A DNA stretch of 16,109 bases, from positions 1-16,109 of the forward strand of contig JAXDLH010000197.1 in NCBI GenBank assembly GCA_034666705.1. The letters are read 5' to 3'. Below are positions 6,657 through 13,601 of the stretch, piece after piece. The notes under the pieces are model-generated. The model saw nothing but the letters and a program-made list of their open reading frames with translations. It did no database searches and was not told the DNA's origin. Source of the DNA: JAXDLH01 sp034666705 (GTDB taxonomy: Bacteria; Chloroflexota; UBA6077; SHYK01). The position numbers and the translations under genes are program-made. The stretch's first letter is position 1, and each line of letters begins with the position of its first letter.

Positions 6657-7781
6657 ATGGCAGCTACCCCAACCCAGGCCTCCGCGCGCGGGCGGGGCCA
6701 AACGAGCGTGTACGAATCATGGATCGCGAAGCAAGGCATTCCGATTCACCGCGCCTTCTTCATCGAAGACCTGCGGACGGTCGAGGTCGGTTGGTGGGAG
6801 CTCCGCCAGTGCAATGCCGCCTTCATCGTGCTCGCGGGCCAGGAGGACATCCAGGAGTCGCGCGTCACCGCCATCCGGCCGGGCGAGACGATCCCACCCT
6901 CGAAGATCGCGCTCGAGGAGATGTGCTACTGCGTGCAGGGCCACGGCATGTGCACAGTGTGGGCTGGCGACAAGCCGAAGAAGCAGTTCGAGTTCCAGAA
7001 GAACAGTCTCTTCATGATCCCGCCGAACTACAGCTATCAGCTCAGCAACGCCCGGGGCGACCAGGAGGTCCGCCTCCTCCAATGCAATTACCTGCCGCTC
7101 GCGATGCTCATCATGCCGATTCCAGAGTTCTTCTTCAGCAATGACTACGTCGACTACAACATCATCTATAGCGACGACGAGTCGGAGGCGTACTCCAAGG
7201 CCGTGCGGGTGGAGCGTGACGATCCAGGCGAGCGCGGCGTGCGCGCCCTCTGGGTCGGGAACTTCTTCCCGGACATGAAGGCGTGGGAAGACCTCGAAGC
7301 CCACCGGCAGCGCGGCGCCGGCGGCAGCGTCGTCGATTTCCGCTCCCGGACCGGTCGCGGCGGGCATATGTCGGTTTTCCCGGTCGGCACCTACAAGATC
7401 GCGCACCGGCACGGACCGGGCACCGTCATCGTAATTCCGGACGGGGAGGGCTTCAGCGTGCTGTGGCCGGCTGGCAAGGATGAGGAGAAGGTCTTCGTGC
7501 CTTGGGGCGAGGCGAGCGTCTTCGTGCCGCCGAATCAGTGGTATCACCAGCATTTCAATACCGGCGGCGTGCCGGCGCGCTATCTGGCCATTGCCCGTCC
7601 CGGGGCGGTGTTCGACACCGAGGAGGGACTCCACGAGCGCGAGATCGTGTACACGAAAGAAGACCCGGAGATTCGGCGGCGCTTCGAGGCCGAGCTGGCG
7701 AAGAAGGGACTTCAGTCGCGGATGCCCGATGCCGTGTACACCGACCCGAACTACACGTTCAAGTATCGAGGCGACGACTGA
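6657..7781 (+). CDS. Bicupin protein with one intact and one degenerate metal site
   Basis: 374 aa from the ATG at 6657, with GGAG (6647-6650) 6 nt upstream; a GTG at 6645 would overlap that RBS. Two cupin barrels are visible. In the first (about 70-150) the motif 1 frame survives as EMCYCVQG, but the metal-binding HxH is absent. In the second (about 232-315) KIAHRHGPG supplies His250 and His252, and WYHQHFNTGG supplies His297/His299, so metal binding is likely only there. The layout is reminiscent of gentisate-dioxygenase-like bicupins, but the charged C-terminal tail (about 335-374) and the lost first site differ. It is probably a cytoplasmic metalloprotein, either dioxygenase, isomerase or small-molecule binding. 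The substrate is not identifiable. Confidence 0.82.
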   Translation: MAATPTQASARGRGQTSVYESWIAKQGIPIHRAFFIEDLRTVEVGWWELRQCNAAFIVLAGQEDIQESRVTAIRPGETIPPSKIALEEMCYCVQGHGMCTVWAGDKPKKQFEFQKNSLFMIPPNYSYQLSNARGDQEVRLLQCNYLPLAMLIMPIPEFFFSNDYVDYNIIYSDDESEAYSKAVRVERDDPGERGVRALWVGNFFPDMKAWEDLEAHRQRGAGGSVVDFRSRTGRGGHMSVFPVGTYKIAHRHGPGTVIVIPDGEGFSVLWPAGKDEEKVFVPWGEASVFVPPNQWYHQHFNTGGVPARYLAIARPGAVFDTEEGLHEREIVYTKEDPEIRRRFEAELAKKGLQSRMPDAVYTDPNYTFKYRGDD

Positions 7782-7800
7782 GTCGCCTGAATTGACTCAG
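7770..7800 (+). promoter_or_regulatory. Two mutually exclusive short hairpins over the bicupin stop
   Basis: GGCGAC (7770-7775) can pair with GTCGCC (7782-7787). CTGAGTC, overlapping the second arm (7778-7784), can instead pair with GACTCAG (7794-7800). The two stems share bases and cannot form together. The stop codon lies within the first hairpin's loop. Both are short, so they may simply be 3' mRNA structure. Confidence 0.3.
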
Positions 7801-7859
7801 CGGGTCCGATAAATGGACCCGCTAGACGGCAGGGCGGGGGCTTGCCCCCGTCCTGCCGT
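7799..7859 (+). terminator. Tandem strong hairpins between bicupin and DinB genes
   Basis: Hairpin 1 is a perfect 9-bp stem (7799-7807 with 7815-7823) with loop GATAAAT. Hairpin 2 is a 16-bp stem (7826-7841 with 7844-7859, one G-T pair) closing on TT; it is very GC-rich. Neither is followed by a T run, so the pair is best read as a rho-independent-like or mRNA-end-stabilising structure downstream of the bicupin gene. It lies 36 nt before the DinB start, so it could also limit read-through into that gene. Confidence 0.5.
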
Positions 7860-7895
7860 GCATGCAGCCGACTGCAATCAATGGGACGGGATTGA

Positions 7896-8411
7896 ATGGA
7901 CGCCGCATACTTCCGCACGCTCTTCGCATACAACCAGTGGGCGCGCGAGCGCATCCTCGAGCAGGTGGGCAAGCTCAGCTTCGAGGACTACACCGCTCCA
8001 CGGGTGTTGGACTACGGGAGTATCCGCGCCACTCTCGTGCACAACCTCGCCGCCGAGGCTGGGTACATCGCGCGGCTGCAGGGTCTGCCGCGCGATAGCT
8101 CGATCGACGAGGCGAACCTGCCGACCCTCGACGCCTTGCGTTCGCGATGGAACGCTGAGCAGGGGAAGCTCGATAGCTTCCTCGCCGCGCTGACGGACGC
8201 CGACGTCAGCCGGGAAACGCGGGTAGCGTCGACGCGTCCCGGCGGCGATTTCGTGCATCCGCTGTGGGCGTTTCTCACCCAGAGCATCAATCACAGCACG
8301 CAGCACCGCAGCGAGATCGCGCTGACGATCACCCAGCTCGGGCTCTCGCCGGGCGATCTCGACTTCATGCTCTACCTGAGACAGCCCGCCGCGGTCGACA
8401 GCCGGGCCTGA
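7896..8411 (+). CDS. DinB-family metal-dependent four-helix-bundle protein
   Basis: 171 aa, the usual size for DinB/YfiT-like proteins, a family that includes thiol S-transferases (bacillithiol or mycothiol linked) and many uncharacterised members. The metal-binding histidine triad is complete: His49 in LVHNL on helix 2, then His133 and His137 in INHSTQHRSE on the penultimate helix. The N-terminal FAYNQWARERIL is the typical opening helix. GGGACGGGATTGA precedes the ATG. The gene stands alone between hairpin clusters, converging on the minus-strand membrane protein. The substrate is unknown; a thiol-dependent detoxification role is only a family-level guess. Confidence 0.9.
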   Translation: MDAAYFRTLFAYNQWARERILEQVGKLSFEDYTAPRVLDYGSIRATLVHNLAAEAGYIARLQGLPRDSSIDEANLPTLDALRSRWNAEQGKLDSFLAALTDADVSRETRVASTRPGGDFVHPLWAFLTQSINHSTQHRSEIALTITQLGLSPGDLDFMLYLRQPAAVDSRA

Positions 8412-8442
8412 GCAAAACCGGCGTAAATCGCCAGGATTGCAG

Positions 8443-8494
8443 CGAAGCGCGGAGCTGGGCCCCGGTTCTTCTGTGGGCCCACCTCCGCGCTTCG
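8443..8494. terminator. 52-nt hairpin, probable bidirectional terminator
   Basis: Two 20-nt arms (8443-8462 and 8475-8494) are complementary except for one C/C mismatch, around the 12-nt loop CGGTTCTTCTGT. It lies between the convergent DinB gene and the minus-strand gene ending at 8597, so it can serve both. It has no long T tract on either side. A small GGCG/CGCC hairpin (8420-8432) and GGGACC/GGTCCC (8499-8516) flank it. The rest of the 185-nt gap holds nothing I can identify. Confidence 0.6.
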
Positions 8495-8596
8495 TTATGG
8501 GACCGGTTGTGGTCCCTCCGGGTGAATCGGCACGGGTTTGCTTGATGCGTTGTGCATTCGGTCAGTCCACCCGGTAGAGCGCTGCGAAACCCGGAG

Positions 8597-9160
8597 TCAG
8601 GCGGCGACGTTGCCGGAGTCAGCCGGGGTTTCTGCTGCGTTCGGTTCCACTGGCTCCTCCGATTCCACGCGGCTCGACTGAAGCCAGAAGAAGCCCAGTG
8701 ATAACGGGAACCCAGGGAAGAAGCGGCTGTGGAGCTTGCCGAGGTACAGGCCCGGCTCGACCTCGACGACCTCGTCGAGGATGGCGCGCAGCCAGAGCGG
8801 GTTCGTCGGCAGGTCATAGTCGATCTTGAGGACTTCGATGTCCGGATCTTTCAGACCGGGGCCGGTCCAGGTGCGGAAGGGATACTTGGTGACCGTGCTC
8901 TCTCCATCCTGACGCGCCAGCACATTAATGCCCGTTGCGGCCGCCGCGTTGAATTGCTTGCCCCTCCACGACACCTTGATTGGTGACCCATCGAGCCACC
9001 CCCGGCACATGCCGTCCGGCCGCGGATCGGGGGCGTGCCCCTCGAGAAAGCGTCGCTGCCGCGGGTCGCGTTGCACCATCCGGTTGCGCGCGATCGTGAG
9101 CAGCGTTGCGGCCAGGAATCCAGTGACGACGAAACGCACGAGGCCAAATAGCAGCTTCAT
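8597..9160 (-). CDS. Uncharacterised membrane-anchored protein
   Basis: 187 aa from the ATG at 9160, with GGAGG 7 nt upstream; the frame runs open to 9181 but has no better start. The N terminus (about 4-24, LLFGLVRFVVTGFLAATLL) is a hydrophobic anchor or uncleaved signal with a following basic stretch. The rest is soluble, with W/F-rich strands such as SWRGKQFNAAAATGINVL and GLYLGKLHS, then LSLGFFWL near the end, and an acidic, low-complexity tail (about 163-187). The W-x-GK-F and YLGK patterns faintly resemble small beta-barrel DUF families such as DUF4334, but I do not recognise it firmly. It is 76 nt downstream of the hydrolase gene and may be co-transcribed. Confidence 0.75.
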   Translation of the reverse strand: MKLLFGLVRFVVTGFLAATLLTIARNRMVQRDPRQRRFLEGHAPDPRPDGMCRGWLDGSPIKVSWRGKQFNAAAATGINVLARQDGESTVTKYPFRTWTGPGLKDPDIEVLKIDYDLPTNPLWLRAILDEVVEVEPGLYLGKLHSRFFPGFPLSLGFFWLQSSRVESEEPVEPNAAETPADSGNVAA

Positions 9161-9236
9161 CAACCCGCCTCCGCCGGCCAACGGTCAGCCGTCGACCATG
9201 CCGCCTGACATATAGCACAGAATGGCCGGTGTTCGC

Positions 9237-9929
9237 TCAGGCCGACTTGAGGCGTGCGGTCGAGTCGAGGTACATGCGGAACCACGCGGTGGCCAACGCC
9301 GCCACCCGCTCGAGCGTTCCACGCTCTTCGAATAGATGGGTGGCGTGCGGCACAATCTCGAGCCGCGTGGTGCACGTAAGCGCGGTTCTCGCTCGCTCGT
9401 TGAGGTGCAGGACCTCTGGATCGCTTCCACCTACGATCAGGAGCGTGGGGGCGGTGACCCGCGCAAGTGCTGAACCGGCGAGGTCCGGCCGACCGCCTCG
9501 CGACACGACGGCACGCACCAGGCGAGGCCGCTTGGCCGCGGCGACGAGAGCCGCGCCGCCGCCAGTGCTCGCCCCGAAGTAGCCGATATCCAGCGACCTC
9601 GTCGTCCATTGGTCAGCGGCCCAGTCGGTGGCAGCTACGAGTCGATCCGCGAGGAGCTCGACGTCGAACCGCAGACTCGCATTCTGCGCGTCGCGCACCT
9701 CCTCTTCCGCGGTGAGGAGGTCCATCAGGAGGGTGGCGAATCCGCCGGCGTGCAGCAGCCTGGCCACGCCACGGTTGCGAGGACTGTGCCGGCCACTGCC
9801 GCTGCCATGGGCGAAGACCACGAGCCCGAGCGGATTGCGCGGCTCGCTCAGGTCGGCATTCAACTCGACGCTGCCCGTCGGAATGCGGACGCTATGCTGC
9901 ACCAATGATTGGCGGTTGCGGGGTTGCAT
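9237..9929 (-). CDS. Alpha/beta hydrolase, dienelactone-hydrolase-like
   Basis: 230 aa from the ATG at 9929, chosen because GAGG lies 8 nt upstream and the longer frame would run into the phosphoribosyltransferase gene. Visible elements are the oxyanion-hole strand VVFAHGSGSGRHSPRN (38-53), nucleophile Ser121 in GYFGASTGGG, Asp170 in LIVGGSDPEV and His198 in VPHATHLFEE, a complete Ser-Asp-His triad. It is probably a cytoplasmic esterase/lipase-type hydrolase with unknown substrate. It follows the phosphoribosyltransferase stop by 10 nt. This pair is sometimes fused in other bacteria (family knowledge), which suggests a shared function. Confidence 0.88.
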   Translation of the reverse strand: MQPRNRQSLVQHSVRIPTGSVELNADLSEPRNPLGLVVFAHGSGSGRHSPRNRGVARLLHAGGFATLLMDLLTAEEEVRDAQNASLRFDVELLADRLVAATDWAADQWTTRSLDIGYFGASTGGGAALVAAAKRPRLVRAVVSRGGRPDLAGSALARVTAPTLLIVGGSDPEVLHLNERARTALTCTTRLEIVPHATHLFEERGTLERVAALATAWFRMYLDSTARLKSA

Positions 9930-9939
9930 ACGCGGTGCC

Positions 9940-10599
9940 TCAGGCAGCGATGGTGGGCCGATCGGCCGCTCGTTGGAGGAGCTGGCAAACCTCTTCATCG
10001 GTCGTCTCTTCGAAATGCTCGTACCACTCGCCAACGGCATGGAAGCGCTCCGGGGTGAGCACACACACGACCTCGTCGACCTCACGACAGAGGTCGGCGC
10101 TCGCATGCTCGGCGGCTACCGGTATGGCAGCCACGAGCCGCTGGGGGAGCTGCTGACGCAGCGAGGCGATGGCGGCCCGCATCGTCGATCCTGTGGCAAG
10201 TCCATCGTCCACGAGGATCACGGTCCGGTCACGTACATCGAAATCGGGGAGCGTGCCGCGGTATGCGACGGCGCGGCGAGCCAGTTCGCGCTCTTCGGCA
10301 GCCGACACCGCCTCTATGCACGCTGCAGGGATGTTGAGCGCCTGAACCACGCCCCAATTGATGATACGCACGCCACCCGCCGCAACCGCGCCCATGGCCA
10401 GTTCCACGCGCCCGGGAACCCCGAGCTTGCGGACGGGAAACACATCCAATGGCGCGTCGAGCGCTAGGGCTACTTCATATGCAACTGGCACGCCGCCGCG
10501 GGGCAGCGCCAGCACCACGACATCCGGTCGGCCCTCATAGGCGCGCAACCGATCGGCGAGCATCCGTCCTGCATCTGCGCGGTCCCGAAATCCTTGCAT
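9940..10599 (-). CDS. Type I phosphoribosyltransferase-family protein
   Basis: 219 aa. The PRPP-binding loop is VILVDDGLATGSTM (127-140), the classic two-acid, glycine/threonine-rich motif. An upstream LALPRGGVPVAYEVA (30-44) forms the early strand-loop of the fold, and RKLGVPG (57-63) lies near the flexible loop. It therefore probably binds PRPP or a phosphoribosyl compound, but no purine or pyrimidine specificity motif is evident. The RBS is weak (GGAAC before the ATG at 10599). It is upstream of the alpha/beta hydrolase with a 10-nt gap. Family members next to or fused with dienelactone-type hydrolases have no well-established reaction known to me. Confidence 0.9.
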   Translation of the reverse strand: MQGFRDRADAGRMLADRLRAYEGRPDVVVLALPRGGVPVAYEVALALDAPLDVFPVRKLGVPGRVELAMGAVAAGGVRIINWGVVQALNIPAACIEAVSAAEERELARRAVAYRGTLPDFDVRDRTVILVDDGLATGSTMRAAIASLRQQLPQRLVAAIPVAAEHASADLCREVDEVVCVLTPERFHAVGEWYEHFEETTDEEVCQLLQRAADRPTIAA

Positions 10600-10680
10600 C
10601 AGCGTTCCATGTGCACCAAAGCACTACCATATGCTCACATCGGCGGGATACCGGCGACGTTGCTGCCGGTCACATCGCGG

Positions 10681-11049
10681 TCAACGCCACGCATCCCTGA
10701 ATTGCTGAAATGCCCGCGCGGCGGCAGCGTAGGAAGCCACGTCTCGCCCACCCGTGCCCTGAGCTGATGTGTCGGAGAGCTCCGGACTGGTGCTCGCAGA
10801 TGCCGGGTCGTCGCTCTCTTCGCCCGCCATCGCAGCGAACGGCTCGAGCGCCGCCAGGAGCAGGGCCGTATCGCCGAGCAACCGCTCGACCAGGGCGAGA
10901 AGCTGGGGCGCGTATGTTTTGCCGACCTGCGAGACAATACGGGCGCGCTCGAAGGCGTCGCCGCTCTCCTCGTAGCGGCGGAACGCATCGTGCACATTCT
11001 CGAGTAGCTCCGGATCGAATCGCACCGTCGCTGGGTCAGGTTGCTCCAT
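10681..11049 (-). CDS. Small hypothetical protein
   Basis: 122 aa, unrecognised. The ATG at 11049 has GAGAGGAG 4 nt upstream, a good RBS. The sequence is acidic and helical: residues 12-75 look like two or three amphipathic helices ending in LLALVERLLGDTALLLAALEP. A Ser/Asp/Gly-rich linker (about 77-102) follows, then a short C-terminal helix, YAAAARAFQQFRDAWR. It has no signal peptide, cysteine or catalytic motif. It lies 81 nt upstream of the phosphoribosyltransferase gene on the same strand and is divergent from the PAP2 operon across a palindromic gap. I consider it real because of the RBS and gene-like composition. Confidence 0.65.
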   Translation of the reverse strand: MEQPDPATVRFDPELLENVHDAFRRYEESGDAFERARIVSQVGKTYAPQLLALVERLLGDTALLLAALEPFAAMAGEESDDPASASTSPELSDTSAQGTGGRDVASYAAAARAFQQFRDAWR

Positions 11050-11065
11050 TGCACTCCTCTCGGGC

Positions 11066-11087
11066 CTGCGTGGGTCGACCTACGCAG
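11066..11087. promoter_or_regulatory. 22-bp near-perfect palindrome in a divergent intergenic region
   Basis: CTGCGTGGGTCGACCTACGCAG reads the same on both strands at 20 of 22 positions. It lies in the 94-nt gap between the minus-strand hypothetical gene (start 11049) and the PAP2 gene (start 11144), a typical place for a dimeric repressor or activator site serving both directions. No strong promoter hexamers are evident around it. It is too short-looped to be a stable terminator. Confidence 0.45.
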
Positions 11088-11143
11088 CGCGCGTGGCAAT
11101 AGTTTGGCATAGCATCGCCTCATGCGACGGGAGATGACCGCGA

Positions 11144-11845
11144 ATGTTCGAGAGGGCTTCTGATCGTATCGACGTCCCATCAGTGCGGCGCGCCGGCTGG
11201 CTTGCGATGTGGGCGGTGATTGGCTTCATCGGTCTCACGATCGTGGTGGAGACCCGGAGCCTCGCCGCGCGCGACCTCGCGATCACGATCAATATCCAGG
11301 TGCTCGCGGGCACCGGTTGGGACGCAATTGGCGGGCTGGCTGCGCTGCTCTTCAGCAGCGAGGGCTCGTTCATCCTTGCGGGTGCGATCGCGCTGGCGCT
11401 CTGGCGGAGAGGAGCCGGCTGGTGGGTGCTCGTGCCGTTCGGCTTCGTCCTGCTCTACCCGGTGGAGCTGGGCATGAAGCTGTGCATCGATCAGCCCACA
11501 GTGCCAGCGCCGCTGCAACGCGAGATCTCCTATCCCCTCTTCCAACTCACGCTGCGGGGAAGCTTTCCCAGCGGCCACGCGCTGCGCACCGGTTACCTGT
11601 GTACGCTCGTGGGTGTTCTCGTCGCGCCCTACCTCGGACGACTGGCGTCTCCTGCTGTTGTCTTCGTCGGCGTGCTGATTGGCGTCATGGGCTTCACGCG
11701 CATCTACCTCGGCTACCATTGGACGAGTGATGTCATCGCCGGACTATTGCTCGGTTGGGCGCTCGCGCTGCCGCTCGCCATTGCGGCAGGCTCGGCCGTT
11801 TATGATTCCAGCGTCGTGCGCCGGGACGACGCTGAGGTGTGTTGA
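11144..11845 (+). CDS. PAP2-superfamily membrane phosphatase
   Basis: 233 aa with about five to six membrane segments. Motif C2 is complete as PSGH at 142-145, and motif C3 as R186-x5-H192-x3-D196 in TRIYLGYHWTSD. Motif C1 keeps Lys112 (KLCIDQPTVP) but lacks the usual RP. The family removes phosphate from lipid phosphates or isoprenyl pyrophosphates, typically at the outer face of the membrane; activity could be reduced here. GGGAG lies 10 nt before the ATG. The stop overlaps the next start (TGATG), so it is translationally coupled to the DUF1684 gene. It is the first gene of the chain that continues into the ABC importer. Confidence 0.85.
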   Translation: MFERASDRIDVPSVRRAGWLAMWAVIGFIGLTIVVETRSLAARDLAITINIQVLAGTGWDAIGGLAALLFSSEGSFILAGAIALALWRRGAGWWVLVPFGFVLLYPVELGMKLCIDQPTVPAPLQREISYPLFQLTLRGSFPSGHALRTGYLCTLVGVLVAPYLGRLASPAVVFVGVLIGVMGFTRIYLGYHWTSDVIAGLLLGWALALPLAIAAGSAVYDSSVVRRDDAEVC

Positions 11846-12441
11846 TGGACGTCTTGGAGCTGCTGGACTGGCGGCGCGCGGTGGCCGAGTTGTTCGGGGA
11901 GCTGCGCAGCCGCACGCCAGACGCAGTGACTCTTGCCCGGTTCCGTGCTGAGAAAGACGCCCTCTTCCGCCAGCACCCGCAGAGCCCGTTGCCGACGACG
12001 GCGCGCGCGACGTTTCCGGGTCTGGCGTACTGGCCGTGGGACCCATTGGCGCGCGTGGTGGCGCGCTTCGGCGCCGAGGCTGACGGGCCCAGCTACCCCG
12101 GCTTTCGTCGTATTGGTTTTCTCGAGTTTGTCCTCGGCGGTACCGAAGCTCGCCTCGCCGCGTACTGGATCGACGGCTACGCGGGCGGGCTGTTCGTACC
12201 GTTCCGCGATGCAACTTGCAGCAACGAGACCTACGGCGGCGGCCGCTACGCGCTCGATACGATCAAGAGCGCGGACCACGGTGGCGACTGGCGGAGCGAC
12301 AGTGTAATTCTGGATTTCAACTACGCGTACCATCCATCGTGCGCCTATGACGCCCGCTGGGTGTGCCCGCTTGCCCCTCCAGAGAACTGGCTGCGATTCC
12401 CGATTCGGGCCGGCGAGCGCAGCCTCGAGGCTGCGCACTGA
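11845..12441 (+). CDS. DUF1684-family protein
   Basis: 198 aa, close to the family norm. Characteristic blocks are the N-terminal LARFRAEKDALFRQHPQSPL (30-49), AYWPWDP, LFVPFRDATCSNETYGGGRY (116-135), LDFNYAYHPSCAY (156-168) and WVCPLAPPENWL (172-183). Conserved Asp, Glu, Tyr and Cys residues may form an active or binding site, but no function is established for the family that I know. There is no signal peptide, so it is probably cytoplasmic. The ATG shares its A with the PAP2 stop, and GAGGT lies 6 nt upstream. Its stop in turn shares a base with the ATPase start, so all three are coupled. Confidence 0.9.
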   Translation: MDVLELLDWRRAVAELFGELRSRTPDAVTLARFRAEKDALFRQHPQSPLPTTARATFPGLAYWPWDPLARVVARFGAEADGPSYPGFRRIGFLEFVLGGTEARLAAYWIDGYAGGLFVPFRDATCSNETYGGGRYALDTIKSADHGGDWRSDSVILDFNYAYHPSCAYDARWVCPLAPPENWLRFPIRAGERSLEAAH

Positions 12442-13601
12442 TGCCCGGATCGCGTGGGGCGTCCGTCGAGTTCCGCCACGTCACCAAACGCTACGAAGCG
12501 AGCAGCCACGAGGGTGCCGGCCCCGGCGCCGTGAATAACCTGAGCCTGATTGTGCCGCCCGGTGAAATCTGCGTGCTGGTCGGGCCGAGCGGCTGTGGCA
12601 AGACGACGAGCCTGAAGATGGTGAACCGCCTCGTCGAGCCCACGAGCGGTCAGGTGCTGATCGACGGCGAGGATATTGCCTCAGTCGAGCCCACCCAGCT
12701 TCGCCGCCGCATCGGCTACGTCATCCAACAGATCGGCCTCTTCCCACACCGTACCATCGCCGACAACGTTGCAACCGTGCCGAAACTCCTCGGCTGGCCG
12801 CGCGAGCGCATCCGCGCCCGCGTGGACGAGCTGCTCACCCTCATCGGGCTCGATCCAGGTATCGTGCGCGACCGCTATCCAGCGCAGCTCTCCGGCGGCG
12901 AGCGGCAGCGCGTCGGCTTGGCGAGGGCACTCGCGGTCGAGCCGCCGGTCATGCTGATGGACGAGCCATTCGGCGCCGTCGACCCCATCGTGCGCGAGCG
13001 GCTCCAGAACGAGTTTCTTCGCCTCCACGAGCGGCTGGGCACGACGGTGCTGTTCGTCACGCACGACATCGACGAGGCGATCAAAATGGGCAGCCGGGTC
13101 GCGGTGATGCAGCAGGGCGGTCTGCTCGCCCAATACGCGCCGCCGGCCGACCTGCTCATGCACCCGGCCAGCGACTTCGTCGCGCGCTTCGTCGGGGTGG
13201 ACCGGGGCCTGAAGCGGCTCGCGTTGAGTCGAGTCGGCGAAGTCGAGCTCGCCGAAGCGCCGCTGGTCCGCGAGGGCGAATCAGCCGAAGGCGCCCGCAT
13301 GCGCGCTGGCGACGACGCCTGGGTACTCTTGCTCGACGCTGAGCGACGGCCCATTGGCTGGATTGATGTGCGCCGACTGCCGAGCGGCGGGTCAGTCACC
13401 GCCGATCAGAGCGACCCCTCGTCGCCGTTCTTCACGCGGGAAACGACGCTGCGCGATGCCCTCTCGCTGCTGCTCGCCACAGCGGTACAGACCGGGGTCG
13501 TGGTCGACGATGCCAGTCGCTACCTCGGGGTGCTCACGCTCGATGCCGTTGCGGCCGCACTGCGGCAGGCCGCAGTCCAGCCGGTGGGCGCGACGCCATG
13601 A
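12441..13601 (+). CDS. opuCA: OpuC-type osmoprotectant/quaternary-amine ABC ATPase
   Basis: 386 aa. Walker A GPSGCGKTT (48-56), Q-loop around Gln96-97, ABC signature LSGGERQ (150-156), Walker B VMLMDEP (170-176) and H-loop His208 are all intact, so it should hydrolyse ATP to drive import. The segment RRRIGYVIQQIGLFPHRTIADNV is typical of the ProV/OpuA/OpuC branch. The C-terminal part (about 290-380) looks like a degenerate CBS-type tail, with blocks resembling paired CBS strands, which may sense ionic strength or nucleotides. The start is ATG 12441, overlapping the DUF1684 stop by one base. The gene symbol is by family and neighbourhood, not by orthology test. Confidence 0.88.
   Translation: MPGSRGASVEFRHVTKRYEASSHEGAGPGAVNNLSLIVPPGEICVLVGPSGCGKTTSLKMVNRLVEPTSGQVLIDGEDIASVEPTQLRRRIGYVIQQIGLFPHRTIADNVATVPKLLGWPRERIRARVDELLTLIGLDPGIVRDRYPAQLSGGERQRVGLARALAVEPPVMLMDEPFGAVDPIVRERLQNEFLRLHERLGTTVLFVTHDIDEAIKMGSRVAVMQQGGLLAQYAPPADLLMHPASDFVARFVGVDRGLKRLALSRVGEVELAEAPLVREGESAEGARMRAGDDAWVLLLDAERRPIGWIDVRRLPSGGSVTADQSDPSSPFFTRETTLRDALSLLLATAVQTGVVVDDASRYLGVLTLDAVAAALRQAAVQPVGATP

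Noticed and set aside
6717..7634. 305-codon minus-strand frame over the bicupin gene
   Set aside because: The bicupin frame has RBS, promoter and cupin motifs; the opposite frame has none.
8519..8594. Nested inverted repeats (CCGGGTG/CACCCGG and CGGGTTT/AAACCCG) in the DinB downstream gap
   Set aside because: The arms are only 7 bp with loops of over 40 nt and match the local GC bias; I could not build a convincing RNA.
8560..8596. tRNA-like string GGTAGAGCGCTGC after the DinB gene
   Set aside because: It resembles a D-arm, but no acceptor stem, anticodon stem or T loop can be folded around it.
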